DNA of 64,000 nt from Verrucomicrobiales bacterium (lineage in GTDB: Bacteria > Verrucomicrobiota > Verrucomicrobiia > Limisphaerales > UBA9464): contig JAIYBC010000066.1 in the NCBI GenBank assembly GCA_027488845.1, forward strand, positions 16,442-80,441, in the 5' to 3' direction. The translations under genes were made by a program, and so were the position numbers. Each line of letters opens with the position of its first letter. The stretch's first letter is position 1. Below the pieces are notes generated by a model that did not search any database, was not told the DNA's origin, and saw only the letters and a program-made list of their open reading frames with translations. Below are positions 44,462 through 53,369 of the stretch, one piece after another.

Positions 44462-45607
44462 ATGAAGGCGAACTCCAAGTCGAAGGCCAAGAACGCATCC
44501 TCCCGCGGCGCCACCCGTCGTCGTGAGGTCCGGCGACGGAAGGAGGCTTCCTGCTCCCAGGCGGCCAAGGCGGCGAAGCTCCCGGTTTCGCGTCGCCGTG
44601 CCGCCGTCAAGTCCGTGGTCGCCGCGGCCAAGCCGCCGACTCCGGTTCCGCCGATCGAGGTCATCATCCCGGTCGAGACCTTGGCAACCTCGCGGACGAT
44701 CCCGGTGAAGACGGAGCAGGTGCCCGCGTCGGCCCGCATGCCCAAGGTTCCCGAACCCGTCCTTCGCGGCATCTGGGATGAACACTCCTCGCTCCGGCTC
44801 TACCTGCGGGACGCGGTGGAGACCCCGCTGCTTTCGCCGCAGGAGGAGATCGAGTTGGCGAACCGGATCCAGCGCGGAGACGACGCGGCCCGTGAGCACA
44901 TGATCCGCGCGAACCTCCGTCTGGTGATCAAGATCGCCCGCGAGTACGAGGACTACGGACTGCCCCTGCTCGACCTCATCAACGAAGGCAACATCGGCCT
45001 GATGCGGGCGGTGGAACGCTTCGACCCGACCCGCGGGGCCAAGCTGTCCACCTATGCCGCGTGGTGGATCAAGCAGTCGATCAAGCGCGCCCTCTCCAAC
45101 CAGTCCAAGTCCATCCGCCTTCCCATCCACATCGTCCAGGAACTGGCCCGGATGAAGAAGGCGGAGGTCCGGCTCGAGGCCGAACTCGGCCGCCCGGCGA
45201 CCGACGTCGAACTGGCTTCTGAACTCGAGGCGCAGGTCGAGGACATCACCCGCGGGCGCGAGGCGGCCGCCATCGGTGCCACCTCGCTCGACGCCCCGCT
45301 GGGATCCGATCCGGATTCCAACCGCATCGCCGACATCATCGCCGACGAGGCCGCGGTGATGCCTTGGGCCGGCGTGAGCGAGGAGAGCAATGCGGAGCTC
45401 GTCCGGGAACTCGTGGGAACGCTGAACCGCCGCGAGCAGGTGATCCTGAACCAGCGCTTCGCGCTGGAGGGCGGCGAGCCGCGCACGCTGGAGGAGATCG
45501 GGGCCGACTTCGGCCTCACCCGCGAGCGCATCCGCCAACTGGAGGCCGCGGCCTTGAAGAAGCTGCGCGACCGCTACCGCACCCGCGAATCCATGGCCGA
45601 GGCCTGA
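44462..45607 (+). CDS. Sigma-70 family RNA polymerase sigma factor (group 1/2)
   Basis: A 381-residue sigma factor. A basic Ala/Lys/Arg-rich N-terminus of about 100 residues (no region 1.1) is followed by region 1.2 (SSLRLYLRDAVETPLLSPQEE), region 2 (MIRANLRLVIKIAREYEDYG, LPLLDLINEGNIGLMRAVER, STYAAWWIKQSIKRALSNQS), region 3 (IVQELARMKKAEVRLEAELG), and region 4 (REQVILNQRFALEGGEPRTL, then EEIGADFGLTRERIRQLEAA). Regions 2.4 and 4.2 are those of primary or primary-like factors. With its shortened N-terminus it could be an RpoS-like or RpoD factor. The two hairpins upstream may mark regulation. Confidence 0.88.
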   Translation: MKANSKSKAKNASSRGATRRREVRRRKEASCSQAAKAAKLPVSRRRAAVKSVVAAAKPPTPVPPIEVIIPVETLATSRTIPVKTEQVPASARMPKVPEPVLRGIWDEHSSLRLYLRDAVETPLLSPQEEIELANRIQRGDDAAREHMIRANLRLVIKIAREYEDYGLPLLDLINEGNIGLMRAVERFDPTRGAKLSTYAAWWIKQSIKRALSNQSKSIRLPIHIVQELARMKKAEVRLEAELGRPATDVELASELEAQVEDITRGREAAAIGATSLDAPLGSDPDSNRIADIIADEAAVMPWAGVSEESNAELVRELVGTLNRREQVILNQRFALEGGEPRTLEEIGADFGLTRERIRQLEAAALKKLRDRYRTRESMAEA

Positions 45608-45631
45608 TCGGCGATTCCGGCCGGTTTCGTT

Positions 45632-45667
45632 GACGGGGGGACGATGGCGAAAGCCGTCGTCCCCCGT
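45632..45667 (+). terminator. Hairpin between the sigma factor and MMPL genes
   Basis: A long stem (about 15 bp, one bulged G and one mismatch) with a GAAA loop lies 25 bp past the sigma-factor stop, followed by a short TTTG tract. It is also just past the stop of the convergent MMPL gene and could act on either strand. Confidence 0.6.
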
Positions 45668-45701
45668 TTGCTGGCCGGCTCCGTTTTCCGACGGCCCGGG
45701 T

Positions 45702-48602
45702 TCACTGCGCTCCGCGCCGGTCACCCTTCAACGTCAGGATGGCCGGCAACATGGTGAGGCCGGCGACCATGCAGGTTGCCGTTCCCACCGCCATCACCCA
45801 GCCGAGGCTGCGGATGCCCTGGTGGTCGGCGATGATCAGGCTTCCGAAGCCCGCGATCGTGGTGAGGCCGGAGATCAGGACGGCCTTGCCGGTGCTCTTG
45901 GCGAGAAGGCTCGGATTCCGTTCCTCGGCGAAGCGGTTCAGGATGTGGATCCCGTTGGTCACGCCGATGCCGATCACCAGCGGCAGCGTCATGATGTTGG
46001 CCGGATTGAAGGGAATGCCCGTCCAACCCATGAATCCGACCATCCATACCGTCCCGATCGCGACCGGGAGCAGCGACAGCAGGGCCTGCGACAGGGAGCG
46101 GAAGTGGATGAAGACGAGCACCACGATCGCGCCCAGCGCCCACCAGGCGGCCTCGATGTAGGACACTTTCAGCAGTTCGGTGTAGTAGTAGAGCTGCACC
46201 GGGGTCCCGGTTGCGGTCGGAGCGACCGTCTGCAGGTCCCGGACGAACGCCTCCTGCGCGCTCCGCTCCCAGACGTCCTCCTTCGGGTACACCTGGATGA
46301 GGTGTTTCCCGTGGATGCCGATGAACCGGTTCCGCAGGGCCATCGGAAGGTCCTCGGTCCGGAGTCCGCCCTCCACCGTCTGACCTTGCAGGATCGCGAA
46401 GGTGTCCCGGATGTCGTCGAACAGCGCCTTCTGGAAGGCGCCCAGTTTCCGCGCGTTGGCGTTGGTGTTGCCCCGGAACATCGCGACGCGGAGTTCGGTG
46501 ATCGCGTCGCGCAAGGCGATCAGGTTGGTGTGGAGCGCCCGTTCCTCCGGAGCGGTCCGGACCACATCGTCCGCGGCAAGTCCCAGCAGTCCGCCCAAGC
46601 CCCAGAGTCGGCTGCTGAGGCCGCCGAGGTCCGCCGGCCCGGCCGAAGGTCGTGCGAAACGGATCGGACGGGATTCCTCGGCGATCTCGCGGATCAACGG
46701 CGCCTTGGCCTTCGTGTCCTGCCCGAGGAACTGGACCATCGAATCCGTCCCGGCGACGGTCGGCAGCGCCCGCAGCTTCGGCTCCAGCGCGGCCGCCTCG
46801 GCTTCCGAATCGACCATGACCGCGCCGAAGAGGACCGACTTCGCCCGTTCGTCGCTGCCGGGTCGGATCCGGGTCGCCTCGATCAGTTTCTTCTCGAACA
46901 CCACCGCCGAGAGCCCGTCGCTCTGCATGTTCAGGAGGTTGTAGTCGAACGTCACCGACGGGATCCGATAGGCCGCGAACAGGCTCAGGGTCGTGGTGAT
47001 GCCCAGCACCAACCACGGCCGGTCGAGCCAAAGGCGCTCGAGTTGCGCGCGGCGGTCCGGCTTCTCCGCGTCGTCGTCCACCGAATGCCGGCGAGACGCC
47101 CCGGCCGCCATCCGCCCCGCGACATGGTCCAGGTGCAGTTGGCGTCCCTTTTTCAGCAGCAGGACCGGCAGCACCGTCATCATGGGCACCAGGCAGATCA
47201 GCAGCGCCCCACCGGTGATCACACCCATCTCCTGGATACCCCGGAAGTCGGTGAACGACATCGCGAGGAACGCGCCGGCGGTGGTGAAGCACCCCGTGAA
47301 GATGCCCTGGCCGGTGTTCACGACAGCCCGGTTCAAGGCCTCCAGGTCGGAGGCGCCTTGGCGGAGTTCCTCCTCGAACCGGGTGATGAGATGCACGCCG
47401 AAGTCGATGGCGAGGCCGATCAACATGGGCACGAAGGTGATCGTCAGGATGTTCAGGTGGCCCACCACCACGGTGGTGTAACCCATGGTGTAGCAGAGGC
47501 CGATCAGGAGACATCCGACCGCCTTCAGAGGGCGTCCGGTCTCGCTGTAGCCCAGGATGAAGATGACCGCGCAGATCACCAGCGACAGGACGGAGGCCAC
47601 CGTGGAATCGCGGGTGGACTGCTCCATCTCGTCCACCTCGAGCACGGACTCGCCGGTGAGGCCGACGTTGACCCCGGGGACCTCGCGCGCGGTCTCCGCG
47701 ACCAGTTCCCGGAAGCGTCGGACGGCCGCCTCGTTGATGCCGCCCTGGAACCCGTTGCGCTCCATCTCGACCTCCTCCGCCGAGAGCGGTCGTTCCATCC
47801 CGAGCATCCTCCGCCAGGGCGAGGTGCGCAGGTGCGGGAAGTCGTTGGTGCGGGCCGCCCGGGCCTTGGCGTTGACGAGGTAGAGGCGGCCCCGGTCGAA
47901 GGTGATGTACTTCTCACGCTCCGCCTCGGGACCCGCCGCGAAGAGGGCGTCGACCCCCGGCGAGGGCGGGGTTCCCGGCCGCTGCAGGCTTTCGGCCGCG
48001 CGACGGACGACGCGTTCCATGGCCGGCAGGCCCTGGATCATCGCCTGGTTGTCGGCGTTGGTGGAGCGGTCGGCCGACCGGATCGTGAGGCTGATCTGGT
48101 GGAAGAGCGACTCGAGGTTCGTGGCCGACGAAAAGCGCCCGATGAACGGCCGGGCCTCGCGGAGGGCCCGGAGCAGTTCCCGCAGATCCGGCTCGGGAAC
48201 GAACAGCAGCGCCTTCCGGCCCAACATGGTGAGGTCGCCCTTGTAGAAGACGTCGGTGAAGAGGTTGGTGGGTGAAGCGAGCGTGGATTCCGCCTCGAGC
48301 TTCGCCCCCAGCCGCTCGACGAACTGCCGGTTCTTCTCGAGGTGGTCGCTCTCGACCACCGCCACCAGGTCGTCCTGGGCGGGGAACTCCGCTTTGAAGC
48401 GCAGGAAGTTGCGGTGGTACTCCTTCTCGGATCCGACCAACGCGTTGCGGTCCGTGTCGAACTCGAGCCGGAACACGGTGATCCAGACGCAGGCGAAGGC
48501 CAGCAGCAGCTGCGGCCAGACGTAGAGCCAGCGTCTCCGGTAGAGCGACGAGGCCAGTCTGGAAAGCAGGCGTACTGCGATCGATGGTTTCGGTTCCGAC
48601 AT
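45702..48602 (-). CDS. MMPL/RND-family membrane exporter (HpnN-like)
   Basis: A 966-residue transporter in two halves. Each half has one span, a large extracytoplasmic domain and a five-span sterol-sensing-like block: STVASVLSLVICAVIFILGY to FVPMLIGLAIDFGVHLITRF, and WWALGAIVVLVFIHFRSLSQ to LPLVIGIGVTNGIHILNRF. The conserved GLAIDFG and GIGVTNG motifs with their charged neighbours fit proton-driven MMPL exporters of lipids, as HpnN does for hopanoids. No hopanoid genes are here. The glycosyltransferase behind it (86 bp upstream) hints at a lipid or glycolipid substrate. Confidence 0.85.
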   Translation of the reverse strand: MSEPKPSIAVRLLSRLASSLYRRRWLYVWPQLLLAFACVWITVFRLEFDTDRNALVGSEKEYHRNFLRFKAEFPAQDDLVAVVESDHLEKNRQFVERLGAKLEAESTLASPTNLFTDVFYKGDLTMLGRKALLFVPEPDLRELLRALREARPFIGRFSSATNLESLFHQISLTIRSADRSTNADNQAMIQGLPAMERVVRRAAESLQRPGTPPSPGVDALFAAGPEAEREKYITFDRGRLYLVNAKARAARTNDFPHLRTSPWRRMLGMERPLSAEEVEMERNGFQGGINEAAVRRFRELVAETAREVPGVNVGLTGESVLEVDEMEQSTRDSTVASVLSLVICAVIFILGYSETGRPLKAVGCLLIGLCYTMGYTTVVVGHLNILTITFVPMLIGLAIDFGVHLITRFEEELRQGASDLEALNRAVVNTGQGIFTGCFTTAGAFLAMSFTDFRGIQEMGVITGGALLICLVPMMTVLPVLLLKKGRQLHLDHVAGRMAAGASRRHSVDDDAEKPDRRAQLERLWLDRPWLVLGITTTLSLFAAYRIPSVTFDYNLLNMQSDGLSAVVFEKKLIEATRIRPGSDERAKSVLFGAVMVDSEAEAAALEPKLRALPTVAGTDSMVQFLGQDTKAKAPLIREIAEESRPIRFARPSAGPADLGGLSSRLWGLGGLLGLAADDVVRTAPEERALHTNLIALRDAITELRVAMFRGNTNANARKLGAFQKALFDDIRDTFAILQGQTVEGGLRTEDLPMALRNRFIGIHGKHLIQVYPKEDVWERSAQEAFVRDLQTVAPTATGTPVQLYYYTELLKVSYIEAAWWALGAIVVLVFIHFRSLSQALLSLLPVAIGTVWMVGFMGWTGIPFNPANIMTLPLVIGIGVTNGIHILNRFAEERNPSLLAKSTGKAVLISGLTTIAGFGSLIIADHQGIRSLGWVMAVGTATCMVAGLTMLPAILTLKGDRRGAQ

Positions 48603-48688
48603 GGATCAGGAGGCCTGAAGGTAGGTCATGAGGCCTCCGATGTCTGCCCTTCTTGGGGCGGCCGGCGGGCGGGCGGTTGCCGTCGGAT

Positions 48689-49849
48689 TCATGGAAGTCG
48701 GACCAGGAGCCGCTGGGCCACGACGTCCCAGGAATACGCGTCGCGATAGGCCTCCTTGGCGAGATGGGAGATCCCGAGGCGTTCCGGCGCGGAGGCCAGC
48801 AGGCGGACGGCCTCCTTCTGGTAGGCGCGGGGATCGGCCGCGTCGACCGAACGGAGGAACCGCGCGGCCCGCAACGTCTCCCCGGTGCTGGGGCCCACGG
48901 TGGTGAGGATCGGGGTCCCGTGGGCCAGGCCGGCGGTGATCGTGGTGCGGCGTTCGGCGACCCCGTCGGAGAAGGGGAGCAGGAGAAGGTCGACGGCCTG
49001 CAACGCCCGCGAGACGGAGGCTGCGTCCAGGAAACCAAGGGGGCGGTAGAACGGCGCCTCTTCCTGCGACAGGACCGGGGACGGCTTTCCGCCGATCACG
49101 GCCAGCGCCGTCGGGATGCCCGCGCTCCGGGCCGCGCGCCAGGCGGCGAAGACCCAGTCCGGCTGCTTCGCGGCGTTGAGGGTTCCGAAGTAGGCGAGGA
49201 CCGTGGTTTCCGGCGGCAGCCCCAGTTCCGCCTTCCAACGCGTCCGGTGGTCCGGGGGCACCGGCATCACCGGGAAGTTCGATGGGGACGGCAGCAGGAA
49301 GACGTCGCCACCGGGCACATCCGCCCAGTGGCTTCTCCACTTGGCGATCCATCCCTCTGTGGAGACCCCGATGGCGTCGACGGATCGCCGGATCCGTTTC
49401 CAGGCCCATCGGTGCCACAGGGCGTAGGCGAGCCAATGCGGCTTCCAATGCAGCGGCGCCATGATCTCGTGGGCGATAAGTACCTGACGGCGTCCCTGGC
49501 GGCGGAAGCGTTCCACCAGGTTGGGAACCGCACGGTTGACCCCGCCGCGGCCGTACATGTGGGGTACGTACTGCCACAGCAGTGCTGCGCCCGGGGCACA
49601 GGCGCCGACCGCGGCCTCGACCTCCGCGGAGTCGTGCCAGTCGGCGACCTCGGCCCGCACCTCGAACCGGGAGTCCGGAGCGGCGCCAGAGGACGTCAGC
49701 ACCTGGACGTCCCGGTGTCCCGCCAAGGTGGCGGCGAGGTTGGAGGTGTGGTCGGCGAGTCCACCCGGGGCGGGTGGCATGAGGGGGGAAACGATCACCA
49801 CCGGAGCCGGCACGCGCCGATGGAAGCGGAAGGGTGCCGGGTCGGGCAA
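48689..49849 (-). CDS. GT4-like (GT-B fold) glycosyltransferase
   Basis: A 386-residue glycosyltransferase. The N-terminal domain opens PVVIVSPLMPPAPGGLADHT, with the Gly-Gly loop of GT4. The C-terminal domain has TVLAYFGTLNAAKQPDWVFA, YRPLGFLDAASVSRALQAVD and LLLLPFSDGVAERRTTITAG, which takes the place of the EGxxxxxxE sugar-nucleotide motif (Glu then Ala-Gly-Leu). No membrane anchor is seen. Divergent from the EboD-like gene. Acceptor and donor unknown. Confidence 0.82.
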   Translation of the reverse strand: MPDPAPFRFHRRVPAPVVIVSPLMPPAPGGLADHTSNLAATLAGHRDVQVLTSSGAAPDSRFEVRAEVADWHDSAEVEAAVGACAPGAALLWQYVPHMYGRGGVNRAVPNLVERFRRQGRRQVLIAHEIMAPLHWKPHWLAYALWHRWAWKRIRRSVDAIGVSTEGWIAKWRSHWADVPGGDVFLLPSPSNFPVMPVPPDHRTRWKAELGLPPETTVLAYFGTLNAAKQPDWVFAAWRAARSAGIPTALAVIGGKPSPVLSQEEAPFYRPLGFLDAASVSRALQAVDLLLLPFSDGVAERRTTITAGLAHGTPILTTVGPSTGETLRAARFLRSVDAADPRAYQKEAVRLLASAPERLGISHLAKEAYRDAYSWDVVAQRLLVRLP

Positions 49850-49947
49850 CTCCGGGCTCGGCGAGTTTCCTCCGGTTGCCGGATTTCGGACATGCGCTCA
49901 AATATTCTTCGCCGCGCAGCGTCCGAACGTCACTATTTCGACACCGC

Positions 49948-51156
49948 ATGTCCGTCGTAGAGCGCACCATCACGGTCCAATATCGGCATCAGGTCCATTT
50001 CACGGAGGGACTGTTCCTGCCGTCGAATCCGGTCCTGCCCGAGGTCTTCCATGCCGGCGCCGGGGCGGGTCCGCGGCGTTCCGCCCGGGTCCTGCTCTTC
50101 GTCGACGAGGCCCTGCTGACCGCGCGTCCGACCCTGTCGGCGGAGATCGAGTCGCGGTTCCAAGCGATGTCGGAGACCGCCCGTTTGGTCTGTCCGCCGG
50201 TTCCGATTCCCGGTGGCGAGGCGGTGAAGAACGCCTTCTTCCGGATCTCCGAGATCCACGCCCTGGTGGACCGCCACCACATCGACCGCCACAACTACGT
50301 CGTCGCGGTCGGCGGCGGGGCGCTCCTCGACATGGTCGGCCTTGCCGCGGCGACCGCCCACCGCGGCGTGCGTCACATCCGCATCCCGACCACGACGCTC
50401 GCCCAGGATGATTCCGGCGTGGGGGTGAAGAACGGCATCAACGCCTTCGGGAAGAAGAACTTCATCGGGACCTTCGCCCCGCCGTTCGCCGTCATCAACG
50501 ACTTCGACCTCCTGTCGACGCTGCCCGACCGCGACAAACGTGCGGGCTACGTCGAGGCGGTGAAGGTGGCCTGCATCCGGGACACGGACTTCTTCAACCG
50601 GATCGAGTCCGACGCGCCCGCCTTGGCCCGGTTCGAGGGGGAGCCCATGAAGCGGCTCATCCGGCGCAGCGCGGAGCTCCACCTCGACCACATCGCCACG
50701 GGCGGCGATCCGTTCGAGATGGGCAGCGCCAGACCCCTCGACTTCGGCCACTGGGCGGCCCACAAGCTGGAGCAGGTCTCCGACTACCGGCTCCGTCATG
50801 GTGAGGCGGTCGCCATCGGCATCGCCCTCGACGTGATCTATTCCCGTCTCCGCGGCTTCCTGCCGCCGGCCCCGGCGGAACGGATCCTCCGGCTCCTCGA
50901 GCGCTTGGGCTTCGAACTCTTCGCGGACGAGCTCCTGCTCGCGGACGAGTCCGGCAACCTCCGCATCACCGCCGGTCTCGAGGAGTTCCGGGAGCATCTC
51001 GGCGGGGAACTGACCATCACCTTGCTCCGCGACATCGGGAGGGGCTTCGAGGTCCATGAGATGCTCCTGCCGGTGGTCCATGGGGCGCTTCAGGAACTCC
51101 GCGCCCGCCACATCGCCCGGTCGGGTGTCCGTGTGGTGCCGATGGCGGCGGCTTGA
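49948..51156 (+). CDS. eboD: EboD-like 3-dehydroquinate-synthase-fold protein
   Basis: A 402-residue AroB-fold protein. NAD-binding text NYVVAVGGGALLDMVGLAAA and IPTTTLAQDDSGVGVKNGIN, then NFIGTFAPPFAVINDFDLLS, GYVEAVKVACIRDTDFFNRI and the zinc-site His motifs DFGHWAAHKLE and YRLRHGEAVAIGIA are all present. The N-terminal VERTITVQYRHQVHFTEGLF and the long C-terminus set it apart from housekeeping AroB and fit EboD, as I recall it. The reaction of EboD is unproven. An EboE-like gene lies 9 kb away. It could alternatively be a sugar-phosphate cyclase of secondary metabolism. Confidence 0.75.
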   Translation: MSVVERTITVQYRHQVHFTEGLFLPSNPVLPEVFHAGAGAGPRRSARVLLFVDEALLTARPTLSAEIESRFQAMSETARLVCPPVPIPGGEAVKNAFFRISEIHALVDRHHIDRHNYVVAVGGGALLDMVGLAAATAHRGVRHIRIPTTTLAQDDSGVGVKNGINAFGKKNFIGTFAPPFAVINDFDLLSTLPDRDKRAGYVEAVKVACIRDTDFFNRIESDAPALARFEGEPMKRLIRRSAELHLDHIATGGDPFEMGSARPLDFGHWAAHKLEQVSDYRLRHGEAVAIGIALDVIYSRLRGFLPPAPAERILRLLERLGFELFADELLLADESGNLRITAGLEEFREHLGGELTITLLRDIGRGFEVHEMLLPVVHGALQELRARHIARSGVRVVPMAAA

Positions 51157-51238
51157 GGTTGGACGGCGGATTGCCGCGCGGTCCCGACTATTCGCTGGCC
51201 CGAAGCCGGCTTTTCCCGACACTCCGCCGACGTTCTCG

Positions 51239-51787
51239 ATGAAGTTCCCGCTTTCCCAACTGGCGCTGGTCCTCGGTTCCGGCTGCCTGCTGGCCCACCT
51301 CTGGCCCCTGTTGAGCCCCGGTAGCTGCGCCGCCTGGTTGCGCCGCTTCCATCGCAACACCGCCGTCGGCGTGTTCCTCGTCCTGCTCGGCACCGCCTGG
51401 TTCGAGTGGAACCTGATCACCACCGACATCTCCGACTTCTCGGAGTTCCGCACGCCTCTGCTGGTGGGCTTTGTCGTCCTCGGGGTCGGATGCTGCTTCT
51501 TCGTCCGCGACTACCTGTCCATCCGCGGCCTGGCCATCGTGGCCTGCCTTGCCGCGGACGTGGTCCTCGACTCCCAACGTTGGCATCCCAGCCCGTTCAA
51601 GAACGTGGTCACGGCCTGGGCCTACGTTTGGGTGGTCGCCGGCATGTGGTTGGCCGTCGCCCCTTGGCGCGCCCGCGACTGGCTGGCCTGGTGCACCGCA
51701 CAGGAAAGCCGGTTGCGCGCGTTGGGTCTCGCAGGCGTCGCCTGGGGCGCGTTGGTCGCGGTCCTTGGCCTTACGGCCTACCGCTGA
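51239..51787 (+). CDS. Six-span membrane protein of unknown function
   Basis: A 182-residue protein with about six hydrophobic segments (SQLALVLGSGCLLAHLWPLL, NTAVGVFLVLLGTAWFEWNL, TPLLVGFVVLGVGCCFFV, GLAIVACLAADVVLDS, NVVTAWAYVWVVAGMWLAV, LAGVAWGALVAVLGLTA). It starts 82 bp behind the EboD-like gene on the same strand. Its last 10 bases overlap the 3' end of the convergent nitrilase gene. Family not recognised. Confidence 0.65.
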   Translation: MKFPLSQLALVLGSGCLLAHLWPLLSPGSCAAWLRRFHRNTAVGVFLVLLGTAWFEWNLITTDISDFSEFRTPLLVGFVVLGVGCCFFVRDYLSIRGLAIVACLAADVVLDSQRWHPSPFKNVVTAWAYVWVVAGMWLAVAPWRARDWLAWCTAQESRLRALGLAGVAWGALVAVLGLTAYR

Positions 51788-52584
51788 TCCCTGCGGTCTT
51801 CGACGTCTCCCTCGGACTCCGGTCCCGGGAGTTGCACGATCAGTAGGGCTTCCGCGTCGTCGCCGGCAGGCGCAACCGCGAGAACCTCACCCTGCGGTCC
51901 CACCACCATCGACGAACCGATGCAGCGCCATCCCGTCCACGCTCCGGCCACCACCGGTCCCACGTTGCTGCAGCCGGCGATCGACATGCCGAATTCCCGG
52001 CAGACCGGTCCGTAGCTGTCCTTCCAGAGCCCGCCATACGGCTCCGACACCAGATCCCGCCCCGGCGGTACCGCCCAGGCGCAGGGCGACAGGATCCACC
52101 GGGCGCCGCGTCGTCCCAGCTCCCGCGTGTGCACCAATCCCTCGGCGAAGGCGTCTGCGCAGATGACCACTCCGCCCCGGCCCCAAGGCGTCTCCACCGT
52201 CTCCACCTGGTCGCCGACGTCATAGAGGTCCCGGGCGAAGTCGAGTTCGTGGATCTTGCGATGGTGGTGGACGACGGTTCCTTCCGCGGACACGAGGATC
52301 GCCGCGTTGTGCAGTCGAGCCCCGTTCCTCTCCACCAGGCCGGCGCAGACCCAGATGCGGTGGCGCCGTGCGGATTCGCGGAGCCGAACGCAGGCCTCGC
52401 CGTCGGGAACGCCGCCCGCCAGTGCCCGTGCGCTGGGGTGGGTCCAGCCGCAGTCCAACGTCTCCGGCAGCACGACGATCTCCGCGCCCGCGCGGGCCGC
52501 CTCGCCGATCGCCCGATCCGCGCGGCCGAGGTTCGCTTCCGGGAGGCCGGGTTCCACCTGGATCTGGGCCAGGGCAAGTCGCAT
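51778..52584 (-). CDS. Nitrilase-superfamily carbon-nitrogen hydrolase
   Basis: A 268-residue member of the nitrilase superfamily. The Glu-Lys-Cys triad is in VVLPETLDCGW, HHHRKIHELDF and GGVVICADAFAEG. The text is closest to the amidase/N-carbamoyl hydrolase branches, but the substrate cannot be fixed. Start at ATG 52584. It is divergent from the proteasome alpha-subunit gene with only 58 bp between the start codons, so the promoters overlap. Confidence 0.85.
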   Translation of the reverse strand: MRLALAQIQVEPGLPEANLGRADRAIGEAARAGAEIVVLPETLDCGWTHPSARALAGGVPDGEACVRLRESARRHRIWVCAGLVERNGARLHNAAILVSAEGTVVHHHRKIHELDFARDLYDVGDQVETVETPWGRGGVVICADAFAEGLVHTRELGRRGARWILSPCAWAVPPGRDLVSEPYGGLWKDSYGPVCREFGMSIAGCSNVGPVVAGAWTGWRCIGSSMVVGPQGEVLAVAPAGDDAEALLIVQLPGPESEGDVEDRRDQR

Positions 52585-52642
52585 GCGGGAATCGTTTCCG
52601 GCCCTTGGCGAAGCCGGCGTTTGGGGTGAGTCTCGGGGCGAC

Positions 52643-53356
52643 ATGACCGACGAACCGTACCGTTGGCTCGAGGCCGTCGCCCAACGACGCGAGTATGTCC
52701 GCGACCAGATCCGCGACGCCACCCCGGTGTTCGCGGTCGGACTTCCAGAAGGCATCCTCGTCCTCGGCCTCGGCACCCCGGGCACGAAGGTCTTCGAGGT
52801 GCATGACCGCCACGCGGTGGCGGCGCTGGGACATCCCTCCGACATCGAACGGATCCGTCAGGCCGCGATCGACGCCGCCCACCTGGAAGCCTTCACCCGC
52901 GCGCCGGAGGACCTCAGCCTGAGGCGTCTCGTGGGCTTCAGCCTCAGCGCCGCGTTGAAGGGCGCCTTCGAGGACCTCCGCGCAGCCCCGGTCCTCGCCG
53001 AGTTCCTCTTCGTCGAACTGGCCGACACCCCGGCCAAGGACGTGTTCGCGCGACTCCATGCCGATGGCGGGTTCTCCTTTTCCAGCCGGTTCTCGGTGGC
53101 CGCCGCCCAGGGCGAAGCCGAGATCCGGGCTGCGCTGAAGACCTCGCTGGAGGGCGTGGTGGACCGCGCGGATGCGGCCCGTCGATGTCTGGCAGCTTGG
53201 GAAGGCTGGGTCGCGGGTGAGGCTGGACGTCGGGTCGCTCCGAATCCGGCACGGAGTGTCGGCAGCCCTTCGTGGGAGGCCGCATGGCTGCGTCGTCATG
53301 GCGGACCTGCGGCCCGGTTCGAACCGCTCCCCGTCCAAACTCTCGGCCTTCCCTGA
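52643..53356 (+). CDS. prcA: Bacterial-type 20S proteasome alpha subunit
   Basis: A 237-residue Ntn-fold protein. The N-terminal text PYRWLEAVAQRREYVRDQIR matches the H0 helix region of PrcA (before the first strand), followed by ATPVFAVGLPEGILVLGLGT, KVFEVHDRHAVAALGHPSDI, and RIRQAAIDAAHLEAFTRAPE, then LRRLVGFSLSAALKGAFEDL and LAEFLFVELADTPAKDVFAR. There is no propeptide or catalytic Thr, so it is alpha, not beta. Alpha rings gate the 20S core. The gene is 13 bp before the PafA/Dop-family gene, the partner expected in pupylation clusters, but no beta-subunit gene lies on either side. Confidence 0.82.
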   Translation: MTDEPYRWLEAVAQRREYVRDQIRDATPVFAVGLPEGILVLGLGTPGTKVFEVHDRHAVAALGHPSDIERIRQAAIDAAHLEAFTRAPEDLSLRRLVGFSLSAALKGAFEDLRAAPVLAEFLFVELADTPAKDVFARLHADGGFSFSSRFSVAAAQGEAEIRAALKTSLEGVVDRADAARRCLAAWEGWVAGEAGRRVAPNPARSVGSPSWEAAWLRRHGGPAARFEPLPVQTLGLP

Positions 53357-53369
53357 GCCCTCCACGCCG

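Noticed and set aside
45630..48275. An 881-residue open frame on the plus strand
   Set aside because: Antisense to the MMPL exporter, which has clear transmembrane and motif content.
52256..52642. Possible N-terminal extension of the proteasome alpha subunit, or an upstream beta subunit
   Set aside because: This stretch is antisense to the nitrilase gene with its complete Glu-Lys-Cys triad, and its plus-strand reading has no Ntn-hydrolase text.
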